A stretch of DNA of 64,000 bases. Source: Paraburkholderia flava. Lineage in GTDB: Bacteria; Pseudomonadota; Gammaproteobacteria; Burkholderiales; Burkholderiaceae. The DNA lies in NCBI RefSeq assembly GCF_004359985.1, contig NZ_SMRO01000004.1, positions 372,001 through 436,000 of the forward strand. The letters run 5' to 3'. The notes beneath the pieces are model-generated. The model saw only the letters and a program-made list of their open reading frames with translations. It searched no databases and had not been told where the DNA came from. This document shows, in pieces, positions 53,385 to 62,593 of the stretch (its first letter is position 1; the number at the start of each line of letters is the position of its first letter). A program made the translations under genes and the position numbers.

Positions 53385-55916
53385 TCAACGTGTTCGGTAA
53401 CCTTCACGCAATGTGGCTCGCAGGAATGCAGCCTGTGCGTTGTCCACGATCAGCGTCGCAGTGACCCCATAGGATGGCGTAACAAATTCGAGTGTTCGCG
53501 TCACCGTGCCGATTACGTTGCATGGCGGAAAATCGTCAAAGCGTCCGGCTGGCCGGTCACCGCGATCAAGCATCACTGCGGCATGCAGGTTCTGCTCAGG
53601 CTTTGTGCATTGCATCTCGACGGACAGCCGGTATAGCGTATCTGGCTTGAGCGCCGTCTGCGGCGACTGACTCAGACTCGCGCCGGCACCAAGCATCGCT
53701 CCCTGCGGGGCGATCCAGTCTACGTTGCCCCTGACCTGCCATGCCGACTGGTCCGGCTTGAGCGGCGTATTGACAAGCAGATCCGGCCCCAGCCACACAT
53801 CGGGATGGATGCGATACAGGATCAATCCGTCCTTTCGTGCAATGGGATCGCCAAGCTCCTCCAGCGCGCGTCCAACCAGATTGAAATCGATCCCGTATTG
53901 ACTCTGCTCAAAGCGAAAACTCGCATGCGTCACCCGATAGTCGCGAATGATGCGAGCGATGTCGTCCACAGTGTGGGCATTGCGGAACCGCTGCACCAGC
54001 GTGTCGTTGTACCAGTTCACCGGCAGGGGTGTGCCGGCGAGCCCCGCGGACACTGCATCGTTGAACAGCAGTTCGCGGGGTGCAGGCAAACCATCGTTGC
54101 TTGCACGCCGGTTCATCTCGAGTTGGGGTAATGAGAGATCGCCGGCTTCCTGCCACTTCTGGGCATCGAACAGGCCGGACCAGAAGTTCTGCGCGAGGGG
54201 CCAGCCCGCTGTGCTGAAGAGCGCCAGGTTGATGACGGTGACCGCCGACATGACAAGAACGACCAGCGTACGCACCGGTGTGGAGAGAACTTTTTCAACG
54301 CCCTGGCGATTTGCGAGCAGGCAGGCCATGCCGAGCATCAGGAGCGGCACCCCCGGATACAGATAGCGTGCGTAGGTCGATCCCGTCGAAATCCCGAAGA
54401 TGTAGAAGAGACCGAGCGCGAGCGCCGCGGCCGCCCGCCACGAAGTCGTGACGGCGGCGAGAGCGGCAGCCAGCAAGAGTGTGACAGTCTGGAAGCCGAA
54501 TGCGCCGCTACGGAATTCGCCGAAACGTTCGGTATGAAATGTCTCGCGATAAAAGAGATCGTAAGGCGCGGGTTGAGACCAGCGATAGTCGACAAAGTTG
54601 GTCGGCGGATAGTATGGCGAGTGGAATATCCCGTTGAAGAACGGGAAAACTGGATTGCCCGTCACCAGCCACGCATAGATGTAAGGTTCGCAACCGAGAG
54701 CGATTGCGATTACCCCGAAAACAAAGACAGGCAGACGGCGACCGGGCGTACCTCGTGTCACCAGCAACCACAGCGCGGCGATACCGAGCGGACCCACCAC
54801 CGCAAATCCATGCAGCTTGGTGGCAATTGCAGCGGACAGCATCAATACGCACGCCATCGCACGTCGCTCGGCACTGCATTCAGTCATGAACAGGACGGTG
54901 AATGCAGCCAGCATGAAAAGCGCAAGTCCGTTTTCGATGAACAGCGCCGTCGTTTCGATGAAGGCCAGCGGTGTCGACGCAAACAACGCCACCAGCAATA
55001 GCGCAGACGCGGGTGCGACACCTCGCCTGACGGCCGCCGTATGGATATTCGCGATGAGCAGCAGGAAAACGAGGAACGAAAATGCTTTCGCACCCTGCTC
55101 GCCCGCCAGCATGGTTCCGATGCTGAAGAGCCAGTCGATGCCGGCGGGCATGACTGCCCACACAAGCGAATGGAAATCACCCGGCCAGTAATTCAGGCGT
55201 GCGAGTGTCTGCCCGAAGTACAGATGGTAGAGCGCGCCATCGGCGTAACGCTCGGGCAAGCCGGCACCGGTCAGATGTAACGCAAGGATGAACAGGAGAA
55301 CTGTCGCGGCAGCGATCTGCATCACTGTCGGAGGGACCGTGGGAGCGAGGGTCGTCCGGCAGATGTCGATAACGCGCGTCAATGCGCGTCGGTGCAGTAA
55401 CGGCAGCAACAGCAGCGCCCCGAACGAGAGCGGCGTATTGATCCTGAAATGGATGGTCACGCCAAGCACGAGAACAAAACAAGCCGCACCGATGGTCGAC
55501 TGCATGCTCAGCGATACGACTGACGAGCGCGGTCCGCCCGGCAATATGGCCTCGCCTAGCGTAGCGAACGAGATGAAGGCCAGCGATGCCCACAATGCGC
55601 CTGTCCAGCCGAAGGCAATGAGAACGGCCGCGCCGAACGCAGCGACAAGAACGTGCTTCGACCAGCGCCTCGCGACAGCCGCCACGACGCCAATACCCAC
55701 TGTGACCAGCGCAAGCAGAAGAATGTTGGTCCAGAGTCCGTCCGCTACCGTCCCGCGAAGATGAAGCAGTCGGCCTTTTACGAGTCCGTGGACCAGCAGG
55801 ACAACGCCCACCAGGACTGCCCCTGTCGCGAGTCCGTCGCGCAAGCCGAAGCCTCCACGAATCGTCCAGCCATGGCGGCTGCGCACTGCAATCCCGGAGC
55901 GAACGCTCTCGTTCAT
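53385..55916 (-). CDS. Large polytopic GT-C-like membrane protein with C-terminal soluble domain
   Basis: An 843-residue protein. About thirteen helices span residues 25-580. A periplasmic loop carries LPERYADGALYHLYFGQTL, a plausible acidic site, and there is a YIYAWLVTGNPVFPFFNGIFHSPYYPP segment like those of other bacterial GT-C proteins. After the last helix come about 270 soluble residues that end in a beta-rich domain (YRLSVEMQCTKPEQNLHAAVMLDRG...), of the kind seen in carbohydrate-binding sandwiches. A polyprenyl-sugar-dependent glycosyltransferase that holds the glycan with this domain is plausible. No named family is recognised. Confidence 0.75.
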   Translation of the reverse strand: MNESVRSGIAVRSRHGWTIRGGFGLRDGLATGAVLVGVVLLVHGLVKGRLLHLRGTVADGLWTNILLLALVTVGIGVVAAVARRWSKHVLVAAFGAAVLIAFGWTGALWASLAFISFATLGEAILPGGPRSSVVSLSMQSTIGAACFVLVLGVTIHFRINTPLSFGALLLLPLLHRRALTRVIDICRTTLAPTVPPTVMQIAAATVLLFILALHLTGAGLPERYADGALYHLYFGQTLARLNYWPGDFHSLVWAVMPAGIDWLFSIGTMLAGEQGAKAFSFLVFLLLIANIHTAAVRRGVAPASALLLVALFASTPLAFIETTALFIENGLALFMLAAFTVLFMTECSAERRAMACVLMLSAAIATKLHGFAVVGPLGIAALWLLVTRGTPGRRLPVFVFGVIAIALGCEPYIYAWLVTGNPVFPFFNGIFHSPYYPPTNFVDYRWSQPAPYDLFYRETFHTERFGEFRSGAFGFQTVTLLLAAALAAVTTSWRAAAALALGLFYIFGISTGSTYARYLYPGVPLLMLGMACLLANRQGVEKVLSTPVRTLVVLVMSAVTVINLALFSTAGWPLAQNFWSGLFDAQKWQEAGDLSLPQLEMNRRASNDGLPAPRELLFNDAVSAGLAGTPLPVNWYNDTLVQRFRNAHTVDDIARIIRDYRVTHASFRFEQSQYGIDFNLVGRALEELGDPIARKDGLILYRIHPDVWLGPDLLVNTPLKPDQSAWQVRGNVDWIAPQGAMLGAGASLSQSPQTALKPDTLYRLSVEMQCTKPEQNLHAAVMLDRGDRPAGRFDDFPPCNVIGTVTRTLEFVTPSYGVTATLIVDNAQAAFLRATLREGYRTR

Positions 55917-56006
55917 AGAATGTGTCCGTTTTCGAAAGCGATATGAATTATCGGAGGGTCACCGCTTCTGCACCGTTACCGCTGGTCCACGCGTCGTGTC
56001 GCCGCC

Positions 56007-56423
56007 TCATCGCTTCGCGGCGACCGGTGACGAGGAGGTGCGAAAGACCATCTGGCGACTCACGATAAACGCCGTCACGATGACGACCATGTCGACGGCA
56101 ATTCTGCTCGGCAGCGTCGGCAGTGACAACCGTCCCACCAGCAGATAGATCAATCCGGTCGACAGCGCCATGTTGAATGCAAACAGCAACACGTACAGAA
56201 TGAACTGCCGCTTCATGCTGTGGCGCTGTTCCCACGAAAAGGTGAAATGCCTGTGCAGAAAAAAGCCGACGAACGCCGAGAGCGTCTTCGCGACCACATT
56301 CATTTCGAGGTAGTGATTCTTCGCCAGGGCAATGAGCACGACGAACGTGCCGACGTCGATTCCATATACGACGCCCCCAACAATCAGATAGCGGAAGGAC
56401 TGGCTGCTGAGCGAGTGTTTCAT
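56007..56423 (-). CDS. GtrA-family flippase-like membrane protein, second copy
   Basis: A 138-residue protein with four helices of the GtrA family (SFRYLIVGGVVYGIDVGTF, FVGFFLHRHFTFSWEQR, and a C-terminal IVSRQMVFRT). Probable role is to flip a polyprenyl-phosphate sugar. It is distinct in sequence from the copy at 41082. Neighbouring polyprenyl-type transferases at 46871 and the GT-C-like protein at 53385 are possible partners. The ATG at 56423 gives the normal family start; the upstream extension is unconserved. It lies 211 bp after the reductase gene on the same strand. Confidence 0.82.
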   Translation of the reverse strand: MKHSLSSQSFRYLIVGGVVYGIDVGTFVVLIALAKNHYLEMNVVAKTLSAFVGFFLHRHFTFSWEQRHSMKRQFILYVLLFAFNMALSTGLIYLLVGRLSLPTLPSRIAVDMVVIVTAFIVSRQMVFRTSSSPVAAKR

Positions 56424-56634
56424 CTGGAAAAGCGGACCTTCGACGACTGGAATGGCGGACGGCTTCCGATACGGAACCGTGCAGCGATTGCCTGATACGG
56501 CACGGTCGCACCCTCGCGCCGCCGCTTGATCAGAGGCGACCGAGTTTAACATAGCGTCTGTCACGGCCCGAGGACCTGGGGGCGCATCGCAAGCCCACGA
56601 TGCCGCACCGTCATCCACCAAAACGCGAGCGTGT

Positions 56635-57546
56635 TTACGCCGGCTGCACCATCCAGCGTATCGTGTCCGCGAGATCAATCGGGGCTACACCCGGAACCAG
56701 ACTGTTCAGTTTCGCCGCCGACCCGACGAGCGTTTTCACCTCGTTGGCTCTGACGAAGGCCGGATTGACGCGGATTTCGAGGTCATGATCCGACGCCTGT
56801 CTGGCAAGTTCAACGACCTCCTGCAGACTCCGCCCCCGTTCGCTACAGACGTTCACGGTCTCGCCGACGGCCGCGTCGGATTCGAGCAACCCCCGATAAA
56901 CTTCCGCGACCGCCCGCACGTCTGAAAAATCGCGTGCCACGTCGAGATTGCCGAGTTCGATTACAGGTTTTCGTTCAACGAAATGGGAAACGATCTTGGG
57001 TACAAGGAAGCGGCTGTCCTGGCCACGCCCTGTGTAATTGAACGGACGCGTGATCACGATTGGCAACCAGTCCAGCCACGTGCGAACGAGATGCTCCATT
57101 GCGAGCTTGCTGGCAGCGTAGTGGTTCACGGGCGCAGGCGGCATGGTTTCGTCGACCGTGCCCGCAGCATTGCCGTACACATTGGCGCTGCTCGCGATCA
57201 ACAGTCGATCCGGACGGACACCTTCGTCAACACACGCCTGCAGCAGATTCAACGTGCCGAGTACGTTGATGCGGTACATATCGAGTGCATTGTCGTGGCC
57301 GACAAAGCTGATAGCGGCCAGATGCACGACGTGCGTCGGCCGCACCTCGCCGATCACGCGTCGGCAATCCGCCAATGAACTGATGTCGAGCACGCGCTCA
57401 TGCGAGCCTGCGGCATCGTCGTGAATGATCGTGCCGAATACCTCGTACCCCGCACGCGCCAGCTCGTCGCGAACGTAGGCACCGGTGAACCCACGAATCC
57501 CGGTGATCAGTACCCGTCGAACCGCTTGGTCAGAAGGAAACGCCAT
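56635..57546 (-). CDS. GDP-4-keto-6-deoxymannose reductase (Rmd or Tld type)
   Basis: A 303-residue extended SDR. VLITGIRGFTGAYV binds NAD(P), SSANVYGN holds the catalytic serine region, and NHYAASKLAMEHLV the tyrosine-lysine pair; RPFNYTGRGQ and VARDFSDVRAVAEVY are the usual GDP-sugar signatures. With Gmd it makes GDP-D-rhamnose (Rmd) or GDP-6-deoxy-D-talose (Tld); sequence alone does not separate them. It is the first gene of the leftward group that ends with the GT2 gene at 46871, and marks the right edge of the polysaccharide locus. Confidence 0.88.
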   Translation of the reverse strand: MAFPSDQAVRRVLITGIRGFTGAYVRDELARAGYEVFGTIIHDDAAGSHERVLDISSLADCRRVIGEVRPTHVVHLAAISFVGHDNALDMYRINVLGTLNLLQACVDEGVRPDRLLIASSANVYGNAAGTVDETMPPAPVNHYAASKLAMEHLVRTWLDWLPIVITRPFNYTGRGQDSRFLVPKIVSHFVERKPVIELGNLDVARDFSDVRAVAEVYRGLLESDAAVGETVNVCSERGRSLQEVVELARQASDHDLEIRVNPAFVRANEVKTLVGSAAKLNSLVPGVAPIDLADTIRWMVQPA

Positions 57547-57591
57547 TTATCTACTCCCGAAATTTCCTCAGCACACGAGACGTGTGCGCAA

Positions 57592-58413
57592 TCAGCGTGC
57601 CGGTAAGGTGGTACCCGGCCCGTCACCTTTCTCCGACTGCGTCACTGTGTTTGCCGACACCGGCAGCGACGCCACTGTGCCGCTTTGCATCGCTTCGAGT
57701 GCGCGTCGCACGGAGGCTTCGGCCTGCGCCGTCAACTCTCGCCGCTCGCCCCCCGGCGCAATCGCCTCCCCCACATACACATGCGCGGTCAACGGCCCAC
57801 CCCGCAACAACGCATTCAACGAATCCCCCAACGACAGATCGCCGATATACGCAGGCGCAGTCGACTGCCGCCCCTGCGCATCCTCGTACATCAGACACAC
57901 CGGCTGCACAGGACACCCCGCCGCCACCGCCGCCTGAAACATGTTCGAGTGAAACGGCAGCAGCCCGAGCCCATCGGACGTCGTGCCTTCGGGAAACACG
58001 CACATCAGTTCGCCCGCACCCAGCCGAGTCGCGAGCTCGTGCATGATCCGCTTCGCGTCGCTACGCTTCTCGCGCTGGATGAACACGGTATCGAGCTGCT
58101 GCGCGAGCCAGCCGACCACCGGCCAGCGGCGGATCTCCGCCTTCGATACGAACGGCGTCGGCCGCCACGCATTGATCACGTAGATATCGATCCACGAGAT
58201 GTGATTCGCGATCACCAGCGCGCCGCGATCGAGGCGCGCCGCGTCGTTGTGCACGACGAGCCGCATCCCGGCGAGCCGCAGCATCTTCAGCGACCACGCG
58301 CGATTGAGTTCGAGCCGCTCGGCGGCACTCGCATGCGGAAAGCTCCGCGCGACGGTCCACATCCCATGCAGCAGATGCGTGACGAGACGGAGTTTGCGGA
58401 TCAGCAGTTTCAT
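57592..58413 (-). CDS. plsC: 1-acyl-sn-glycerol-3-phosphate acyltransferase family
   Basis: A 273-residue membrane-associated acyltransferase that converts lysophosphatidate to phosphatidate or acts on a related lysolipid. The catalytic NHISWID (HX4D) and the FPEGTTSDG block are both present. The ATG at 58413 lies 5 bp after the pyrC' stop; a TTG nine bases earlier was rejected. It is the last gene of the leftward yqgE-ruvX-pyrR-pyrB-pyrC' run, an arrangement common in Burkholderiales, and its product is not tied to pyrimidine synthesis. Confidence 0.88.
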   Translation of the reverse strand: MKLLIRKLRLVTHLLHGMWTVARSFPHASAAERLELNRAWSLKMLRLAGMRLVVHNDAARLDRGALVIANHISWIDIYVINAWRPTPFVSKAEIRRWPVVGWLAQQLDTVFIQREKRSDAKRIMHELATRLGAGELMCVFPEGTTSDGLGLLPFHSNMFQAAVAAGCPVQPVCLMYEDAQGRQSTAPAYIGDLSLGDSLNALLRGGPLTAHVYVGEAIAPGGERRELTAQAEASVRRALEAMQSGTVASLPVSANTVTQSEKGDGPGTTLPAR

Positions 58414-58418
58414 CGCGA

Positions 58419-59696
58419 TCAACGCTGTTCGAATGCCACGTGACCCGCGACGATGGTCGCCCGGACACGCGCCGGCAGTTCGTAGCCGAGGAACGGCGTG
58501 TTGTGCCCCTGGCTCTTCAGCGCGCGCGGTTCGACACGCCAGTGTGCGTCGCGGTCGAACACGCAGATATCAGCCGCGCCGCCGACTTCGATGCGGCCAG
58601 CCGCGAGCTTCAGTACGCCGGCCGGCGCGGCGGTGATCCGCTTCAGCGCGGTCGAGAGCGGTACGCCCGCTTCGTTTGCCCACTTCACGGTCAGCGACAG
58701 GAACAGTTCGAGCCCGGTCGCGCCCGGCGTCGCTTCGGCGAACGGCAGTAGTTTCTCGTCGTCGTCGACAGGCGTGTGGTCGGAGCAGATCGCGTCGATC
58801 GTGCCGTCCGCGAGGCCCGCGCGGATCGCGTCGCGATCGCGCTGCTGACGCAGCGGCGGGTCGAGCCGGAACTGCGCGTCGAAGTAACCGATATCGACGT
58901 CGATCAGATGCACGTGATTGATCGTCACGTCACAGGTGATGGTGAGCCCTTCGGCCTTCGCCTCGCGCACCAGCGCGATACCCGCCGACGACGACACATG
59001 CGACAGATGCACGCGCGCACCCGTCACGCGCACGAGTTCGAAAATCGTATGCAGCGCGATCGTCTCAGCGGACACCGGCACACCCGATAATCCAAGCCGC
59101 GACGCAAGCGCACCGCTCGCCGCAACGCCGCCCTGCGCGAGATACGCGTCCTGCGGCCGCAGCCACACGGTGAAGCCATACGTGCTCGCATACTGCAGCG
59201 CGCGCAGCAGCACCTGCGTGTCGACGACCGGCACGTCGGCCTGCGAGAAGCCGATACAGCCCGCTTCGGTCAGCTCGACCATCTCGGTGATCGTCTGCCC
59301 CTGCAGGCCGACCGTCAGCGCGCCGAGCGGGTACACGTGCGCCTGGTTCAGATTGCGCGCGCGGAACTTCAGCATCTCGACGAGACCGGGCTCGTCGAGT
59401 ACCGGATCGGTATCGGGCGGACACGCGAGTGTCGTCACGCCGCCCGCGAGCGCGGCGGCCATTTCGGACTCGAGCGTCGCCTTGTGCTCGAAGCCCGGCT
59501 CGCGCAAGCGCGCGGACAGATCGACGAACCCCGGCGACACGAACAGGCCGCGCGCGTCGACGGTCTTCGCCGCGTGAAAATCGGCGGGCGCGCTGCCGAG
59601 CGCGACGATCTTGCCCGCCGCGATGAATACGTCATGCTGCTGTTCGGTGCCGGCCACCGGATCGATCACCGTGCCGCCTTGAATATGAATCTTCAT
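58419..59696 (-). CDS. pyrC': Dihydroorotase homologue PyrC', probably non-catalytic
   Basis: A 425-residue amidohydrolase-fold protein of the type I dihydroorotase group. Active enzymes carry DxHxHLREPG near residue 60; here the segment reads PGFVDLSARLREPG, so both metal-binding histidines are replaced. Later conserved positions (LSHVSS, SDHTP) remain in part. This is the pattern of PyrC'/PyrX proteins of Pseudomonas and relatives, which do not catalyse the reaction but form a complex needed by aspartate transcarbamoylase. It lies directly downstream of pyrB (52 bp), as expected for that complex. A separate active dihydroorotase must exist elsewhere in the genome. Confidence 0.9.
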   Translation of the reverse strand: MKIHIQGGTVIDPVAGTEQQHDVFIAAGKIVALGSAPADFHAAKTVDARGLFVSPGFVDLSARLREPGFEHKATLESEMAAALAGGVTTLACPPDTDPVLDEPGLVEMLKFRARNLNQAHVYPLGALTVGLQGQTITEMVELTEAGCIGFSQADVPVVDTQVLLRALQYASTYGFTVWLRPQDAYLAQGGVAASGALASRLGLSGVPVSAETIALHTIFELVRVTGARVHLSHVSSSAGIALVREAKAEGLTITCDVTINHVHLIDVDIGYFDAQFRLDPPLRQQRDRDAIRAGLADGTIDAICSDHTPVDDDEKLLPFAEATPGATGLELFLSLTVKWANEAGVPLSTALKRITAAPAGVLKLAAGRIEVGGAADICVFDRDAHWRVEPRALKSQGHNTPFLGYELPARVRATIVAGHVAFEQR

Positions 59697-59748
59697 GCGC
59701 TGCCTTTTTGTTCTGTCTGATGTGCCGCTATCACGCGTATCGCCCGCG

Positions 59749-60768
59749 TCAGTCGTGATTGCCCGCGACGATACCCATCACTGCCATCCGCACGGCGATG
59801 CCGAACGTGACCTGGTTCAGGATCACCGACTGCGGCCCGTCCGCCACCTGCGAGTCGATCTCGACGCCGCGGTTCATCGGACCGGGGTGCATCACGATCG
59901 CATCAGGCTTCGCGAGTGCGAGCCGTTCGGGCGTGAGCCCCCAACTCTTGAAGTACTCCTGCGCCGACGGCAGCAGCGCGCCGCTCATCCGTTCGTTCTG
60001 CAGGCGGAGCATGATGATCACGTCGACGTCCTTCAGCCCTTCGTCGAGGTTGTGGAACACGCGCACGCCCATCTGCTCGAGGCCGCCCGGCAGCAGCGTG
60101 CGCGGCCCGATCGCGCGCACTTCCGGTACGCCGAGCGTGGTCAGCCCATGGATGTCCGAGCGCGCGACGCGCGAATGCAGGATGTCGCCGACGATCGCCA
60201 CGCGCAGATTCGTGAAATCGCGCTTGTAGTGGCGGATCGTGTACATATCGAGCAGACCCTGCGTCGGGTGCGCGTGGCGGCCGTCGCCGGCGTTGATCAC
60301 ATGCACGTGCGGCGCGCAATGCTCGGCGATCAGGTACGGTGCGCCGCTCGACGCGTGACGCACGACGAACATGTCCGCATGCATCGCCGACAGGTTGTTG
60401 ATCGTGTCGAGCAACGATTCGCCCTTGCTCGTCGACGATGCGTTGATATTCAGGTTGATCACGTCCGCCGACAGACGCTTCGCGGCGATCTCGAACGTCG
60501 TGCGGGTACGCGTGGAATTCTCGAAGAACAGGTTGAACACCGACTTGCCGCGCAGCAGCGGGACCTTCTTCACTTCGCGGTCGGTGACGCTGACGAACTG
60601 CTCGGCGGTGTCGAGAATGTGCGTGACGATCGCGCGCGGCAAACCTTCGATCGTCAGCAGATGCTTGAGCTCGCCGTTCTTCGTGAGCTGCGGGTTGCCC
60701 TTCAGGAAGCCGTAGCGGAAACGGTCCGCGTCGGCGCTGTCGGAGGAACCCTGAGTAGCGGTATTCAT
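59749..60768 (-). CDS. pyrB: Aspartate carbamoyltransferase catalytic subunit
   Basis: A 339-residue enzyme that condenses carbamoyl phosphate and aspartate in de novo pyrimidine synthesis. The carbamoyl-phosphate motif STRTRTTFE, the [14 protein letters not shown] block and the C-terminal [12 protein letters not shown] are intact. An N-terminal extension of about 30 residues ahead of the usual LLTIEGL start is typical of the Pseudomonas-type enzyme that assembles with PyrC'. It is preceded by pyrR after 77 bp. Confidence 0.96.
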   Translation of the reverse strand: MNTATQGSSDSADADRFRYGFLKGNPQLTKNGELKHLLTIEGLPRAIVTHILDTAEQFVSVTDREVKKVPLLRGKSVFNLFFENSTRTRTTFEIAAKRLSADVINLNINASSTSKGESLLDTINNLSAMHADMFVVRHASSGAPYLIAEHCAPHVHVINAGDGRHAHPTQGLLDMYTIRHYKRDFTNLRVAIVGDILHSRVARSDIHGLTTLGVPEVRAIGPRTLLPGGLEQMGVRVFHNLDEGLKDVDVIIMLRLQNERMSGALLPSAQEYFKSWGLTPERLALAKPDAIVMHPGPMNRGVEIDSQVADGPQSVILNQVTFGIAVRMAVMGIVAGNHD

Positions 60769-60845
60769 GGATGTGCCTGGGGATTACGCATGAAGATGGG
60801 TGAAACAAACCGGCGCGTCGCGGTTCGCGACCTCGCGCCGCACGC

Positions 60846-61382
60846 TCAATCGACGCGCGCTTCAGTGTGGAACGTAAAGCCCGCACTGTCCGCGTCGCGT
60901 GCGAGCACGAGCGTCGCGTCAGCCGGCACATCGACCACCCCGCCGACGAAACGCGCCGCCACCGGCAGCTCGCGTCCGCCGCGATCGGCGAGCACCGCGA
61001 GTTCGACCGACGCAGGACGTCCGTAGTCGTACAGTTCGTTCAGCGCGGCGCGCACGGTGCGGCCGGTGTACAGCACGTCATCAACGAGCACGATGCGGCG
61101 CCCGTCGACTTCGAACGGCAGCGATGTCGGACTCGCCTGCGAGTGCAGGCCTTTTTTTGCGTAGTCGTCGCGATGCAGCGCGACGTTGACGACACCGAAC
61201 GACGGTGCGTTCAGATCGCGTGCGAGACGTTCCGCGAGCCACGCGCCGCCGCTGTAGATGCCGGCCAGTGCGATGCCGCTTGCAGCGTCGCGAGACGCTC
61301 CGTCGCTGAACGCATCGCCATACGCGGCACGGATCTGTTCGAGCACGGCGCGATAAAGCGCTTCGGCGTCAATGGAACTCAT
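60846..61382 (-). CDS. pyrR: PyrR bifunctional regulator/uracil phosphoribosyltransferase
   Basis: A 178-residue phosphoribosyltransferase-fold protein with the PRPP loop [17 protein letters not shown]. In Gram-positives PyrR is an RNA-binding attenuator; in proteobacteria its regulatory role is less clear and it may work mainly in uracil salvage. It overlaps the end of ruvX by 14 bp, so it is translated from the same message. I saw no obvious PyrR-type anti-antiterminator structure in the 77 bp before pyrB. Confidence 0.93.
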   Translation of the reverse strand: MSSIDAEALYRAVLEQIRAAYGDAFSDGASRDAASGIALAGIYSGGAWLAERLARDLNAPSFGVVNVALHRDDYAKKGLHSQASPTSLPFEVDGRRIVLVDDVLYTGRTVRAALNELYDYGRPASVELAVLADRGGRELPVAARFVGGVVDVPADATLVLARDADSAGFTFHTEARVD

Positions 61383-61809
61383 GATCTTGAGGAAATCCGT
61401 CTAGATATTGCTGGAGGATGACGCGCGCGGCTTCGGCATCGAGCATGTCCGCGCGCCCAATACCCGCGCGTATGCCGGCCTCCGCCTCGACCGACGAATA
61501 GCGTTCGTCGACCCACACCACCGGCAGATTGAAGCGGCCGTTCAGCTGGTTGCCGAAGCGCTTCGCCAGTTGGGTGATCGCGTGCGGCGTGCCGTCCTTG
61601 TGCATCGGCAGGCCGACGATCAGCATGTCCGGCTGCCATTCGCCGATCAGCTTGCCGACCGCTTCGAAACGGTGAATGCGATTGAGGTTCTGCAGCACGG
61701 CGAGCGGCCGCGCGCTGCGCGTCAGCATATTGCCGATCGCGACACCGATGCGTTTCTCGCCGTAGTCGAACGCAAGCAGCGTCGCTTCACGTCCGGCCAC
61801 CACGCTCAT
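61369..61809 (-). CDS. ruvX: Holliday junction resolvase-like protein RuvX/YqgF
   Basis: A 146-residue RNase H-fold nuclease with the N-terminal catalytic aspartate in [15 protein letters not shown] and the later [10 protein letters not shown] acidic region. The family has been implicated in rRNA processing (16S 5' end) and in recombination. It overlaps yqgE at its start as ATGA and pyrR at its end by 14 bp. Confidence 0.95.
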   Translation of the reverse strand: MSVVAGREATLLAFDYGEKRIGVAIGNMLTRSARPLAVLQNLNRIHRFEAVGKLIGEWQPDMLIVGLPMHKDGTPHAITQLAKRFGNQLNGRFNLPVVWVDERYSSVEAEAGIRAGIGRADMLDAEAARVILQQYLDGFPQDHEFH

Positions 61810-62384
61810 GCGTGACCTGCTTCGCCGGAAAGCATCGACAGCGAAATGCCGAGCAGCGCGAGTGCCGCTTCGAGACGATCTTCGGCGGGCACGTCGAAGA
61901 CGATCTTCGGATCGGCTTCGACCGTGAGCCAGCCGTTCTTCGAAATTTCTTCTTCGAGCTGGCCCGCGCCCCAGCCGGCATGACCCAATGTGAGCAGAAA
62001 CCGCTCCGGACCGTTGCCGCTCGCGACCGCTTCGAGCACATCTTTCGACGTGGTCATTTCGAGGCCGCCGGGCACCGACATCGACGACGTATAGGTGCTG
62101 CCTTCGGCGGGATCGTGCAGCACGAAGCCGCGCTCGGTCTGCACCGGGCCGCCGAAATAGACGGGCACGTGCAGCAGCGGTTCGATTTCGAGCTTGAGGT
62201 CGATGCGGTTGAAGAGCGCCTGCAGATCAATATCGGTCGGCCGGTTGATGACGAGGCCGAGCGCGCCGCGCTCGCTGTGATCGCAAAGGTAGACCACCGT
62301 TCCTGAAAACGTGGGGTCCGCCATGTTCGGCATGGCGATCAGGAACTGGTTGGTCAGATTGATGCGATCGGTACTCTTGGACAT
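61806..62384 (-). CDS. algH: YqgE/AlgH family protein (UPF0301)
   Basis: A 192-residue protein of the UPF0301 family. Markers are [41 protein letters not shown] near the start and [18 protein letters not shown]. Biochemical role is not settled; AlgH was named from alginate regulation in Pseudomonas. The ATG at 62384 gives the family start; a much longer open frame to 63371 is a GC-rich shadow. It is the first gene of the leftward yqgE-ruvX-pyr run. Confidence 0.95.
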   Translation of the reverse strand: MSKSTDRINLTNQFLIAMPNMADPTFSGTVVYLCDHSERGALGLVINRPTDIDLQALFNRIDLKLEIEPLLHVPVYFGGPVQTERGFVLHDPAEGSTYTSSMSVPGGLEMTTSKDVLEAVASGNGPERFLLTLGHAGWGAGQLEEEISKNGWLTVEADPKIVFDVPAEDRLEAALALLGISLSMLSGEAGHA

Positions 62385-62593
62385 AGTTCGGATTTTAGCA
62401 AAGACGATGCGCGGCGGCGGCCCTTCGACGTACCCACGGGCACGCATTCCGGACGACCGCGCCCCGGAGAAAAGCGGATCATTTGCGCACACTCTATCAC
62501 GCGCCCCGCCGCCGTCGGCGACGCCGTTCGCGGCTGCATAAAGTATGCGCAAACGAGGGGCGGAAACGGCGCCGGATGGCCAGGCCGGATGGA

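Noticed and set aside
59695..61026. 443-codon plus-strand frame opposite pyrB and pyrR
   Set aside because: Antisense shadow of two well-conserved genes; no motif or ribosome site.
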